Shown one piece after another: positions 39,559 to 49,537 of a stretch of DNA of 64,000 bases; positions within the stretch are counted from its first letter, which is position 1, and each line of letters starts with the position of its first letter. Source of the DNA: an uncultured Microbulbifer sp. (lineage in GTDB: Bacteria; Pseudomonadota; Gammaproteobacteria; Pseudomonadales; Cellvibrionaceae); assembly GCF_947489355.1 (NCBI RefSeq), contig NZ_CANLDD010000007.1, positions 50,372 to 114,371 of the forward strand. Direction: 5' to 3'. The translations under genes were made by a program, and so were the position numbers. The notes below the pieces were generated by a model. It was not told the DNA's origin, made no database searches, and saw nothing but the letters and a program-made list of their open reading frames with translations.

Positions 39559-42174
39559 ATGAAATATAAAAGCCAGTGTTTGCGGCGGCTGGACATGCCT
39601 TTGATGGCGCTCGCTGCTGCCTTTAGTGCGGCAGGTGCGATTGCGCAGCAAGACGGACCACAGGCCATGGAGACGGTAGTGGTTACTGCCCAGGCCAGCA
39701 ATGCACGCAGTGATATGGAACGTCAACGGGACGCCAATAAACTGGTGGCGGTGCAGACATCCGATGCGATCGGTGAACTGCCGGATGCGAATGTGACCGA
39801 GGCACTGCAGAGAATGCCCGGTGTATTTATTGCCCGCGATCAGGGCGAAGGCCGCTTTGTGGGCGTGCGCGGAATAGATCCCAACCTGAATGCTGCGACG
39901 ATCAATGGGATAAGCCTGCCTGCACCGGAAACCGATAGCCGTGCCGTGGCTCTGGATGTTATCCCCTCGGATTTGCTCGCCACCCTGGAAGTCTTTAAGA
40001 CCCTGACCCCGGATATGAGTGCCGATTCGATTGGTGGGGCCATCGAAATCAAGAGCCTCAATGCCCTGGATTACGAAGACAGCCGATACAAGTTCAGTGC
40101 CGAGAACAGCTACAGCAGCCTGCAGGAAGAAAACAGCCCCAAACTTGCCGCGAGCATGACTCGGGTATTTGCTTTGCCCAGTGACAGAAGGCTGGGTGTG
40201 GCCCTGGCCGTCAGCCAGCAAAAACGCCATTTCGGCTCGGAGAATATCGAAACCGATGGCCGCTGGGAGCGCTTTAGCGCAGTGGATGGCAGCACCGGTA
40301 TCGGTGCCAGTGAGATTGAGCAGCGCGACTACACAATCACGCGGGAGCGCACCGGCGTTGCGGCCAATTTTGATCTGGATCTCGGCAATGAGGCCAGCCT
40401 CTACCTGCACAGTCTGTATTCAGACTTCTCAGACGAGGAAATCCGCCAGCGCAATGCCTGGAAACTGGATGCGGAGCGGGATGCGCCGGAAAGTATCTCG
40501 GATAATTCGGTAGAGTGGGAGGAGGCAGCGCTGGAAAAATCCCTCAAGGATCGTCGGGAACAACAGGAAATTCTCTCTGTGGTTTTCGGTGGCGAGCACT
40601 ATTTTGACCTTTGGAATTTCTCCTATGCCCTGGGATACTCTCACGCAGAGGAATCGGAGCCCCACCGCCGCGATACCACTTTTATTCTAAAACCACTGCG
40701 CCTGGGATACGTGGAAGCCGGTAAAACCCCGCGTATGGCCGTGGGCAGTGAAGGGCTGGAGAAAGTGCTGGACCCGGCCAGCTACCAGCTGGATGAACTG
40801 GTCATCGAGGACAATCACACCGAGGACGGGGAACTGAGCCTGCGCCTGGATTTCAGTCGTGAACTCGAATGGGCCGGCAATCCGTCCACCGTACAGTTTG
40901 GCCTGCACGAGCGTCAGCGGAAAAAGCAAGGGGACTTGAACGCGACGGTCTACGAGAGTTTCGCAGGCGATTACACTCTGGCTGACTTTGTCCGCAACGA
41001 CATTGATTACCATCTGGATACTTTTGGTCCGGGCATCAATGCCGGCAGCCTCAATCGTTTTATCAACGCCAATCTCGCCGACTTTGCGCTGGATAAAGCC
41101 GAAACTGCACTGTCTTCTGCGCGCGATTACACCATGCGCGAGGATATCAGTGCGCTCTATGTTATGAATACGGTGGATTTGCAGCGATCCCAATGGGTCT
41201 TTGGGGTGCGCTATGAGTATACAGACTTCACTGCCGAGGGTGTGCGGGTGGTTGAGTCGGAGGAGCCCATTCCCCAGGCCGAGCTTATTGCCGAAGGGGT
41301 CTATGCCAGTGGAGTCGAGTACCGGCGTGACTATGGGCTGTTTTTCCCCAGTGTCAATTTCAGATACGACTACAACGACAACATCGTACTCCGTGCGGCT
41401 TATGGCGAGTCCCTGTCGCGACCCTCGTTTGGTTACCTGAACCCCTCTCCAGCCAAAATCGAGTACGATGAGGGCGAGTTGAAAGTGGAAGCGGGCAACC
41501 CCGGCCTGCAACCTTACCAATCCCGCAATCTGGATTTCTCCGCCGAGTACTACGCCGATCAGTTGGGTATGTTTTCTGTAGGCCTGTTTCACAAGCACAT
41601 AGACCATTTTATTGTCCTGTCCGATGCATCCAGCACAGCGGATTTCCGTCAGTATGTGGGGACTCTGCCGGTGGAGGAAGCGGAAGTCCTGCAGCCCATG
41701 AATGGCGACAACGCCCGTATCGGTGGCGTTGAGCTGGCCTGGACCAGGGGCTTTGACAATGGCTTTTTGCTGCGCGCCAACGCCACCTTGACGGATTCTC
41801 ATGCGCGCCTTGGCCTGGGGGCGGACAGGCAGCGCGGTGACAGCATCTCCCTGCCCTCGCAGGCAGATGTGGTGGGCAACTTTGTCGTGGGTTACGAGCG
41901 CGATGCATTCAGCCTGCGTTTGTCCGCCGCTTTCCGCGGTGAACGCCTGTTGGAAGTGGATCTTGAAAACGCGGCAGGTGATCGCTATGAGGATGATCAC
42001 CTGCAGCTGGATTTTTCCGCCCGCTACCGTTTTGACAACGGTCTGCAGTTGACCTTCACCGGAGTGAATCTCACCGATGAACCCTATTATGTGCACAGTG
42101 CCGGTTTCAATGGGCAATATGAAGAGTATGGTCCCACCTATGCACTGGGCCTGAGCTATAGCAGCTTTTATTGA
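39559..42174 (+). CDS. TonB-dependent outer-membrane receptor, probably for phytate or organic phosphate (871 aa)
   Basis: A signal peptide (cut after AIA, about residue 29) is followed by a TonB box (METVVVTAQ). The plug domain has VTEALQRMPGVFIARDQGEG (about residues 77-96) and VGVRGIDPNLNAATINGISL. The C-terminal barrel ends in an aromatic residue (SYSSFY), as outer-membrane proteins need. An in-frame GTG one codon earlier is a possible start. The substrate is inferred from the neighbours: a phytase lipoprotein 190 bases downstream and PhoX upstream. Confidence 0.9.
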   Translation: MKYKSQCLRRLDMPLMALAAAFSAAGAIAQQDGPQAMETVVVTAQASNARSDMERQRDANKLVAVQTSDAIGELPDANVTEALQRMPGVFIARDQGEGRFVGVRGIDPNLNAATINGISLPAPETDSRAVALDVIPSDLLATLEVFKTLTPDMSADSIGGAIEIKSLNALDYEDSRYKFSAENSYSSLQEENSPKLAASMTRVFALPSDRRLGVALAVSQQKRHFGSENIETDGRWERFSAVDGSTGIGASEIEQRDYTITRERTGVAANFDLDLGNEASLYLHSLYSDFSDEEIRQRNAWKLDAERDAPESISDNSVEWEEAALEKSLKDRREQQEILSVVFGGEHYFDLWNFSYALGYSHAEESEPHRRDTTFILKPLRLGYVEAGKTPRMAVGSEGLEKVLDPASYQLDELVIEDNHTEDGELSLRLDFSRELEWAGNPSTVQFGLHERQRKKQGDLNATVYESFAGDYTLADFVRNDIDYHLDTFGPGINAGSLNRFINANLADFALDKAETALSSARDYTMREDISALYVMNTVDLQRSQWVFGVRYEYTDFTAEGVRVVESEEPIPQAELIAEGVYASGVEYRRDYGLFFPSVNFRYDYNDNIVLRAAYGESLSRPSFGYLNPSPAKIEYDEGELKVEAGNPGLQPYQSRNLDFSAEYYADQLGMFSVGLFHKHIDHFIVLSDASSTADFRQYVGTLPVEEAEVLQPMNGDNARIGGVELAWTRGFDNGFLLRANATLTDSHARLGLGADRQRGDSISLPSQADVVGNFVVGYERDAFSLRLSAAFRGERLLEVDLENAAGDRYEDDHLQLDFSARYRFDNGLQLTFTGVNLTDEPYYVHSAGFNGQYEEYGPTYALGLSYSSFY

Positions 42175-42247
42175 TCCAACAGGTATTTTGGGGCCTGTTT
42201 GCCGCCAGTCGCCCATCAATCCCGGTGCAACTGTCCCGGGCCCTATT

Positions 42248-42274
42248 CAGTGGCAATCTCAGCGATTGCCACTG
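42248..42274. repeat. Perfect 11-bp hairpin between receptor and phytase genes
   Basis: Arms CAGTGGCAATC (42248-42258) and GATTGCCACTG (42264-42274) are separated by 5 bases. No T-run follows on either strand. It may be an RNA-processing or stability element that sets different levels of receptor and phytase. Confidence 0.5.
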
Positions 42275-42366
42275 GTGAAAGCCGGTTGTGGCAGGGCGGG
42301 CTTTAAGCACACCCGGTGAACCAGTTGGGATTTTGTTGTTTTGTCTTTATTGATTTGATGTCTGAT

Positions 42367-44310
42367 ATGAAAAGAACGTGTTTTTGTACTGCAGGTATAC
42401 TGCTGGGCGCTCTTCTGAGCGGTTGTGATGGTACATCCGATACCCCTTTACAGGGGGAGAAAAAACTGCCGAGGCAGGAAATTGCTCTGGGCGCTATTAA
42501 AGCGGAGCAGATGGTGCCGGTGCAGCTTGACGGCCGGCAACGCCTTCTCTTGGCCAGTGAGCGCCGTGGACTGCTTTTGCTGGATTGGGGTGGTGACACC
42601 CTGGCGGCACAAGCGGGCAACCTGGAGCAACTGGCCGCGCAGGAACAGGCAGATGGCAGTGTACTGGTGGCCGCTTACAGCGATGCGCAGGCACAAATAA
42701 GCCTGTACAGGATACGCCAGCCCTCTTCCGGCGAAGGTCCGGCGATCCAATACCTCGGCAGCCGCTCCGACTTGCCCCCGCAAAGTGCTCTGTGTTTTTC
42801 CCGCCAGGGGAATCACACCCAACTGTTCGCCATCGGAGAAGACGGTCTGGGGCACGAGTATCTGATCAAGCCGGGCATCCGGCAGTGGGCATTGATTGAG
42901 GTGCGCTCGCTGTACTTCGGTGAGCAGGTCAATGCCTGTGCGGTGGATGTGATCACCCAGCGCCTGCTGATATCCCAGCCCCCCCTTGGCGTGATCAGCC
43001 TGAATGCCGATGCTGAAAAGGATGAGGAACGCAAGTTATTGATATCGACCGCGCAGCTTGGTGAGGATTTTGGCGGCTTGTGGGTAGAGCCTGCCACTAA
43101 CCATATGTGGCTGGCTGCAGGTGATCAGTTGCAGCGCTACGACCTGCAGGCCGCGGACGCTGGACCCCAGTGGCGTATTCATATTGCGCAGGCACACAAC
43201 CCGGTTTCCCTTGCGCTGCTGGATGGATCACTGCTGGTGCTGGATAACGACAGGGATGCCCTGTTGTATTTTGATGCATCGCCGCCGCTATCGGGGCTGC
43301 GGGAAGCGCCCTCGGGAACCGGTGTAGTCGCTGCGCGTATTCCCGCTCGGGCCCAGACACAGCCCGTGGTATCCGCCGGTGATGCCGCCGATGATCCGGC
43401 AATCTGGGTCAACCCCGAAGCGCCGGAAAACAGCCTGATTTTTGGCACCGATAAAAAAAGGGGCCTGAATGTCTACGATTTATCCGGCAGACTGGTTCAG
43501 CACTTTGCGGTGGGACGTGTGAACAATGTGGATATACGCCCTATAACGCACCCCCGCTATCGCGCCCTCGCGGCCGCATCCAACCGCACAACACCGGGTG
43601 TCGATCTGTTCGCCATTGACAGGAGCGGGCGAGTGGAACATCTGGGCCTGCGTTCAGTTAGCCTGCAAGATCCCTATGGTCTGTGCCTCTACCGGAATGG
43701 CAATGACCTCCTGGCCTGGGTTTCCGATAAAGTAGGTGCCCTGCACCAGATGAAAATCCAGGTGCCCGAGGATGGTCAAAACTGGCAGCTGCACCAGAGT
43801 GCCCGACTGGATGTCGGCAGCCAGGTGGAAGGCTGCGTGGTGGACGACGAAAACGCACGGCTGTTCTTTGGCGAGGAGGATCTCGGGGTATGGCGGCTGG
43901 ACCTGGACGCCTTTGATGCCGGTGGTGCGCGACCGCAGTTGGTGGCGGAAGCGGACGAAGAAAACCTGGTTGCGGATGTGGAAGGTCTGGGATTATACAG
44001 GGCGGGCGATAGCGGCTACCTGGTCGTTTCCAGCCAGGGCAATGACAGCTATGCATTGTACAGTCGCGATGGCAACGAATTTATTGGCAATTTCCGCCTG
44101 GGTCCGAATATCCACGCGGGCATAGATGCCAGCTCGGAAACCGACGGCTTGGCAGTAACCAGTGCCAATCTGGGCGCCGAATATCCGCAGGGATTGTTGG
44201 TTGTTCAGGACGGTCGTAACCGTATGCCCGATGCGGCACAGAATTTCAAACTGGTATCCTGGCAGGATATTCGTGAAGCGCTGGCGCTGCCAGATACCAA
44301 TGAACCTTGA
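42367..44310 (+). CDS. Beta-propeller 3-phytase lipoprotein (647 aa)
   Basis: ATG at 42367 gives a lipoprotein signal with LLSGC (lipidated Cys 20). The C-terminal half is the catalytic beta-propeller: VSAGDAADDPAIWVNPEAPE (near residue 340), FGTDKKRGLNVYDLSGRLVQ (near 364), RVNNVDIRP and VEGLGLYRAGDSGYLVVSSQ. These Asp/Glu-rich loops bind calcium and phytate. The N-terminal half is a divergent propeller-like domain, as in two-domain marine phytases. It is encoded after a TonB receptor, which may import the product or the substrate. Confidence 0.9.
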   Translation: MKRTCFCTAGILLGALLSGCDGTSDTPLQGEKKLPRQEIALGAIKAEQMVPVQLDGRQRLLLASERRGLLLLDWGGDTLAAQAGNLEQLAAQEQADGSVLVAAYSDAQAQISLYRIRQPSSGEGPAIQYLGSRSDLPPQSALCFSRQGNHTQLFAIGEDGLGHEYLIKPGIRQWALIEVRSLYFGEQVNACAVDVITQRLLISQPPLGVISLNADAEKDEERKLLISTAQLGEDFGGLWVEPATNHMWLAAGDQLQRYDLQAADAGPQWRIHIAQAHNPVSLALLDGSLLVLDNDRDALLYFDASPPLSGLREAPSGTGVVAARIPARAQTQPVVSAGDAADDPAIWVNPEAPENSLIFGTDKKRGLNVYDLSGRLVQHFAVGRVNNVDIRPITHPRYRALAAASNRTTPGVDLFAIDRSGRVEHLGLRSVSLQDPYGLCLYRNGNDLLAWVSDKVGALHQMKIQVPEDGQNWQLHQSARLDVGSQVEGCVVDDENARLFFGEEDLGVWRLDLDAFDAGGARPQLVAEADEENLVADVEGLGLYRAGDSGYLVVSSQGNDSYALYSRDGNEFIGNFRLGPNIHAGIDASSETDGLAVTSANLGAEYPQGLLVVQDGRNRMPDAAQNFKLVSWQDIREALALPDTNEP

Positions 44311-44542
44311 AGCCTGATACTGAGCTGTGTTGCCCTTCAGTGCCCCTCGATACGGTGTTTTGCACAAAGCGGAATTTCACGGGATAGGGCAATACAGTAC
44401 AGGCCGACAGCACAGAGAATGCAAAGCTGTCTCGGATAGGTTCAGTCCGACACGCCTTTAGAGGCGCTTGGTTGGCCACTTTTGGCAGGCTGAACTATCC
44501 GGACTTACCTGTATCCGGGGGGATACCGCGGAAGTATGAACG

Positions 44543-44979
44543 GTGGCGCAAGGTAGTGCTCTGGAGAAAGAAAAGCCACCCATTTTTGGCATGATCCAGC
44601 GGGGTGGCCAGGTTGCGATACGCATGCTTGCAAATGTTAAACAAGCAACGATTCGACCGTTAGTTGAGGCCACTATCGCTCCGGGCACTTTGGTTTACAC
44701 AGATGAATACAACATTTATGACCGATTGGAAGAGTGGGGTTACGAACACAAGTCTGTTTGCCACAGTGTTGGCTAGTATGCTCGGGACGAAGATGGTGAC
44801 GGTTTTCATGAAGTTTATGTGAATACTATAGAGGGTTTCTGGTCTTTGTTGCGGTCCTGGTTACGCTTCCATCGAGGGATATCACACGAGAGACTTCCTC
44901 TGTATCTGAGTTTCTGCACAATATTAAGCGCAGAGGAAAGGCTGCTATTTCAGGTTTGCTTAACCTACTGCTGGGCTAA
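44543..44979 (+). pseudogene. Decayed IS1595 (ISXO2-like) transposase fragment
   Basis: Residual sequence includes VYTDEYNIYDRLEEWGYEHK and NTIEGFWSLLRSWLRFHRGI, typical of the DDE domain of IS1595-type transposases. The N-terminal part is missing. A TAG at 44774-44776 interrupts the frame in place of a family Glu codon. A frameshift near 44915 moves the remaining sequence (FLHNIKRRGKAAISGL) into the next frame, which ends at 44979. The element is dead. Confidence 0.75.
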
Positions 44980-45076
44980 CTCCCTGGAATCCATAAAGAG
45001 CCACAAGTTTTTAAAAAACGGCGCCTCTGGTAAGCGCTGAGCAAAAAATTTTTGAACCTGTTTTTTTTAAAGCAAA

Positions 45077-45619
45077 GCTACGGATTCAGGAATATTTCAA
45101 GCGCTGGTAGTAGATCCGGACATGGAATGGGCTTTCATTGATGGGAGTTACGCTAAAGCGCACCAACACAGTAGCGGTGCTGCTAGTAATCAGGATGAGG
45201 CGATAGGGAAAAGTCGGGCGGGGAACACAAGCAGGACCCATTTAGCGGTTGACGCCTACGGGCTTCCGGTTGCATTTGAAGTTACGGGTGGTCAAGTAAA
45301 TGACTGCACGCAAGCTCCAAGCTTGATCGCCAAGATTGAGGGTGTCGAAACAATTGTCGCGGACAAAGGTTATGATGGCGAGGGTCTACGGAAGCAGATT
45401 GCGCAACAGGGTGCCAAGGCAGTGATTCCTAGAAGGCGCAATTCCGTGGAAGGCAACGCGGATTTGGATAGGCGGCTCTACAGAAATTGGTATATGGTAG
45501 AGAGTGCTTTTGCACGATTGAAACACCCGCGCGCGATTGCCTCACGTTTCGACAAGCTTAATAGTTGCTATCAAAGCACAGTAGCTATGGCTTGTGCCTT
45601 CCCATGGCTATCTATGTGA
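45077..45619 (+). pseudogene. 5'-truncated IS5-family transposase
   Basis: The fragment reads FQALVVDPDMEWAFIDGSYA then KAHQHSSGAA, with a later TIVADKGYDGEGLRKQI and FARLKHPRAIASRF. These hold the D and E positions of the IS5 DDE domain. The N-terminal part (about 90 residues) is missing, so no active enzyme is made. The remaining frame is intact to 45619. It is directly downstream of the IS1595 remnant, which suggests nested insertions between the phytase and DUF885 genes. Confidence 0.7.
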
Positions 45620-45629
45620 AAGACAGCCC

Positions 45630-47477
45630 CTAGCCTGCGGGTGGCGGTGGGGCCTCCGCGGTTGTGTGGGCGGATGGAGCGCCCTGGCTGTCAATCCAGT
45701 TGTCCATACGGGCTTCAAGGATATTGAGGGGCAGGGCGCCGGCGCCCAGCAGCGTATCGTGGAAGCGGCGGATATCGAAGTTGCTGCCGAAGCCTTGTTC
45801 CGCTTTCGCCCGCAGTGCCCGAATTTTTAGCTGCCCCAGCTTGTAGGCCAGGGCCTGGCCGGGCCACACCAGGTAGCGGTCGATTTCCACGGTAACATCG
45901 TGCAGGGGTTTGGCACTGTTTTCCATAAAGTAGGCAATGGCCTGTTCGCGGTGCCAGCCCAGCTGGTGCATCCCGGTATCCACCACCAGGCGCACTGCGC
46001 GCCACATATCGTAGGTCAGGGCACCGAACTCACTGTAAGGGTCCTGGTACAGCCCCAGATCGTAGCCGAGGCTCTCGGAGTAGAGGCCCCAGCCCTCCAC
46101 AAAGGCCGTGTACAGGGCCAGGCGGCGCAGGGGGTGAATCTCGCTCTGTTCCTGGGCCAGGGCGATCTGCAGGTGGTGGCCGGGCATGGCCTCGTGCACG
46201 GTGAGGGCCTCCATCTCCCACTTGGGGCGGCTGGGCAGATTGTAGGTATTGGCGAAGAAGATCCCCGCGCGGCCGGCCTCGCTGGAGCCCGGCTGGTAGT
46301 AGGCCGTGGTTTGCGACTGCTCGGAATAGCCGGGGATGGGTTCAACCCCGTAGGGCAGGCGCGGCAGGGTACCGAACAGGGCTGGCAGCTTGCCGTCGAT
46401 GCGCTTGGCGATGGCGCGGTAATCCCGCAGCAGCGCTTCGCGACTGCTGTGATAGAACTGCGCATCTGTGCGCAGGAATTCGGTAAACGCCTTGAAGTCG
46501 CCCTGGAAACCGGTCTTGCGGATGATCTTCTCCATCTCCCCGCGGATGCGCTTGACCTCCGCCAGGCCGATGCGGTGTATCTCCTCGGGGCTCAGATCCG
46601 TGGTGGTGTTCTGGCGGACTTTATGGGCATACCAGCGCGATCCGTCGGGACGACTGGAGAGGGCAATGTCCACCTGTGCTGCGGGGATATACTCGCGTTC
46701 CACAAACCCGGCCAGATCCCGCCAGGCCGGCACCAGCTGCTCGCTGTAGAGAGCGTAGGCACGCTGTTGTAGGCTGCGCTGCCGGGCGGCGGGCATGTCG
46801 CCGGGCATTTCCGCGAAAGCTTTGAGCAGCGGGCTTTGTTGTGGGGATGCGGGGATCAGGGCGCGGATCTGGCGGGACAGGTCGCGCAGGGTGATTTGTG
46901 GCGGCGTCACCTGCTGTTTGAGCCCCAGGCGCATCAGCGCCTGGGTTTGCGCCACCAGTGCGGGGAGCTTTTGCAGGCGCGCCAACAGGGTGTCGTAGTC
47001 CGCAGCGGTGCGGCGGGGCATGCTGTTGAGCACCGCCGGCACACTGCGCTGGATACCGCTCATGTGGGTGAGCGGCTGCAGGTGATCCGGGAACTGGAAA
47101 CCCTTCACTGCGCCGAGCAGATCCTGGTACAGCAGCTGGTAGTCGAGCTGCTGTGCTGCGGGCAGGGCGCTTGTGTCGATATTGCGGGTGGCGCCCAGCA
47201 GGCGCCGGGTCTGCGCCTGGCGCCGCTCAATACCGGCGATCGAATTGTCCACCCAGCGGTCATTCTGGCCGGGGTAGCCTTCGTAGGTGGCCTGGCTGGG
47301 GAAGCTTTCCATCAGCCAGCGGTAGCGCAGGTCCTGCAGGGCAATCAGTCGCTCGGAGGCGCTCTCGGTGGGCAGGGCTTCGAAGGCGCGCCCGAAGGCT
47401 TCCCGATCCATGGCGGTGGCACTGTAACTGACGAGCAGGCCCAAGGATAAGACAAGGGCTTTCCTGAAGAATGACAT
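45630..47477 (-). CDS. DUF885 secreted metallopeptidase-like protein (615 aa)
   Basis: ATG at 47477 has GGAGGGG just upstream; an in-frame ATG 4 codons earlier is less likely. A signal peptide is seen (about residues 1-22). The zinc motif HEAMPGHH (near 428) is the HExxH-like site of this family, with a downstream EGWGLYSE as third ligand region. DUF885 members are probably periplasmic carboxypeptidases or dipeptidases. The C-terminus ends in a proline-rich tail. It lies downstream of dxs on the same strand. Confidence 0.85.
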   Translation of the reverse strand: MSFFRKALVLSLGLLVSYSATAMDREAFGRAFEALPTESASERLIALQDLRYRWLMESFPSQATYEGYPGQNDRWVDNSIAGIERRQAQTRRLLGATRNIDTSALPAAQQLDYQLLYQDLLGAVKGFQFPDHLQPLTHMSGIQRSVPAVLNSMPRRTAADYDTLLARLQKLPALVAQTQALMRLGLKQQVTPPQITLRDLSRQIRALIPASPQQSPLLKAFAEMPGDMPAARQRSLQQRAYALYSEQLVPAWRDLAGFVEREYIPAAQVDIALSSRPDGSRWYAHKVRQNTTTDLSPEEIHRIGLAEVKRIRGEMEKIIRKTGFQGDFKAFTEFLRTDAQFYHSSREALLRDYRAIAKRIDGKLPALFGTLPRLPYGVEPIPGYSEQSQTTAYYQPGSSEAGRAGIFFANTYNLPSRPKWEMEALTVHEAMPGHHLQIALAQEQSEIHPLRRLALYTAFVEGWGLYSESLGYDLGLYQDPYSEFGALTYDMWRAVRLVVDTGMHQLGWHREQAIAYFMENSAKPLHDVTVEIDRYLVWPGQALAYKLGQLKIRALRAKAEQGFGSNFDIRRFHDTLLGAGALPLNILEARMDNWIDSQGAPSAHTTAEAPPPPAG

Positions 47478-47531
47478 TTCCCCTCCCATACAATGCGGAA
47501 TCCGCTGTAGAAATACCTGCGCGCAGGCTAG

Positions 47532-49448
47532 TCAGTTGACCGCTGCGGTGCGACTGCTGAAATCCCGCTGACTCAGGAGCTGCAGGCGCCGGCGTATCTG
47601 TTCTTCAATACCGGCGGCATTGAGGCCGATTCCGGCGAGCAGGTTGCCGTGTTTTCCGTGTTCAATCACCCGATCGGGCAGCCCCAGTTGCAATACCGGC
47701 AGGGTCCTGGCGGTGCTGTTGAGGTACTCCAGTACGGCGCTGCCGGCGCCGCCGGCCACGGTGTTTTCTTCGATGGTGACCAGGAGCTGGTGGTTCCCGG
47801 CAAGTTCATCGATCAGTGCCTGGTCCAGGGGTTTGACCCAGCGCATATCCGCCACCGTTGCTCCCAGGCGTTCCGCCGCTGCGACGGCTGGTGCCAGCAG
47901 GGCGCCGAAATTCAAGATGGCCACGCCGCTGCCCTGATGCAGCAGATGGCCTCTGCCGAGGGGCAGCGCGCGCAATTCCCCTTCTACCTGGGCGCCCGGA
48001 CCAGTGCCGCGAGGATAGCGCACCGCGGCGGGGCCCTGGTGCTGGTAGGCGGTAGTCAGCAGCTGGCGACATTCGTTTTCATCGCTGGGGGCGGCAATGG
48101 CCAGATTGGGCAGGCAGCGCATAAAGGTCAGGTCAAAGCTGCCCGCGTGGGTGGGGCCGTCCTCACCCACGAGGCCGGCGCGGTCGATGGCAAAGGTGAC
48201 ATCCAGGTTCTGGATAGCCACATCGTGCACCAATTGGTCGTAGCCCCGCTGCAGGAAGGTAGAGTAGATGGCCACTACCGGTTTCTGTCCTTCGCAGGCG
48301 AGGCCGGCGGCGAGGGTCACGGCGTGCTGCTCAGCGATGGCGACATCGTGGAAGCGCTCGGGGAAGCGCTGGGAAAATTCCACCATGCCGGAGCCCTCGC
48401 ACATGGCGGGGGTAATGCCGATCAGGCGCTCGTCGCGGGCGGCGGTATCGCACAGCCAGCGACCGAAGATATCCTGGTACTTGGGCGATTTCTTCCGGCC
48501 GGGTACGGCCACCTGGACCTTGCGCTCCGGCTCCAGCTTGTTCAGGGCGTGATAGCCCACTGGGTCCGCTTCAGCGGGCCCAAAGCCTTTGCCTTTGGTG
48601 GTGGCGATATGCAGAAGCTGGGGACCGGGCTGGCTGCGCAGGTTGCGCAGTGTGTGCACCAGGTCGTGCAGATTGTGTCCATCCAGCGGACCCACGTAGT
48701 TGAAGCCCAGTTCTTCGAACAGAGTGCCGGGCGTGATCATACCCTTGACATGCTCTTCCGTGCGCCGCGCCAGTTGCCAGGCCTTGGGAATTGCAGACAG
48801 TATCCTGCGGCTGCCTTCACGCATACTGAGGTAGGTCTTGCTGGCGAGGATCTTGGCAAAATAGGTGGCGAGCCCCCCCACATTTTTCGAGATCGACATA
48901 CGGTTGTCATTGAGTACAACCAATATATCCCGGCCGGTGTGGGCGGCATGGTTGAGTGCCTCGAAGGCCATACCCGCGGTCATGGCGCCGTCGCCGATCA
49001 CCGCCACCACCTTGCGCTCGTCGGGAGAGCCCAGTGCCATACCCAGGGCGGCGCCAATGGAGGTGCTGGAATGCCCAACCCCGAAGGTGTCGTAGGGGCT
49101 TTCGCTGCGTTTGGGGAAGCCGGACAGACCGCCTCGCTGGCGCATGGTGAGCATTTGTTCGCGGCGTCCGGTGAGAATCTTGTGGGGATAGGTCTGGTGG
49201 CCCACATCCCACACCAGGCGGTCTTCCGGGGTGTTGTAGATATAGTGCAGGGCAACAGTCAGCTCCACCACGCCGAGGCCGGCGCCGAAGTGCCCGCCGG
49301 TCTGGCCGACACAGTACAGCAGGTATTCACGCAGCTGGCTGGCGAGTTCGGGCAATTGGCGTTCATCAAGGGCGCGCAGCTGGGCCGGGTTGTCGATGGC
49401 ATCGAGTAGCGGCGTATGCGGGCGGGTGCGTGGAATATCTTCGAGCAT
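47532..49448 (-). CDS. dxs: 1-deoxy-D-xylulose-5-phosphate synthase
   Basis: About 638 residues. The thiamine diphosphate site is [17 protein letters not shown] (near residue 150), with [14 protein letters not shown] after it. Transketolase features continue with [16 protein letters not shown] and [19 protein letters not shown] (near 420). I prefer the ATG at 49448 to an in-frame TTG at 49460. Dxs makes the first committed step of the MEP isoprenoid pathway from pyruvate and glyceraldehyde-3-phosphate. It is the last gene of the xseB-ispA-dxs operon. Confidence 0.95.
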   Translation of the reverse strand: MLEDIPRTRPHTPLLDAIDNPAQLRALDERQLPELASQLREYLLYCVGQTGGHFGAGLGVVELTVALHYIYNTPEDRLVWDVGHQTYPHKILTGRREQMLTMRQRGGLSGFPKRSESPYDTFGVGHSSTSIGAALGMALGSPDERKVVAVIGDGAMTAGMAFEALNHAAHTGRDILVVLNDNRMSISKNVGGLATYFAKILASKTYLSMREGSRRILSAIPKAWQLARRTEEHVKGMITPGTLFEELGFNYVGPLDGHNLHDLVHTLRNLRSQPGPQLLHIATTKGKGFGPAEADPVGYHALNKLEPERKVQVAVPGRKKSPKYQDIFGRWLCDTAARDERLIGITPAMCEGSGMVEFSQRFPERFHDVAIAEQHAVTLAAGLACEGQKPVVAIYSTFLQRGYDQLVHDVAIQNLDVTFAIDRAGLVGEDGPTHAGSFDLTFMRCLPNLAIAAPSDENECRQLLTTAYQHQGPAAVRYPRGTGPGAQVEGELRALPLGRGHLLHQGSGVAILNFGALLAPAVAAAERLGATVADMRWVKPLDQALIDELAGNHQLLVTIEENTVAGGAGSAVLEYLNSTARTLPVLQLGLPDRVIEHGKHGNLLAGIGLNAAGIEEQIRRRLQLLSQRDFSSRTAAVN

Positions 49449-49537
49449 TAATCGGTTCAATGGCTACAGAGGGTGATAAGGGGGATTGTATGCCCGTGAC
49501 GGCTATATTGCATCCTATGGGCGCAGCGGGTGCCGAC

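Noticed and set aside
40687..42219. 510-codon open frame on the minus strand opposite the TonB receptor
   Set aside because: Antisense shadow; the receptor on the other strand is complete and recognisable.
47649..49409. 586-codon open frame on the plus strand opposite dxs
   Set aside because: Antisense shadow of the clear dxs gene, rich in Gly/His/Ala without domains.
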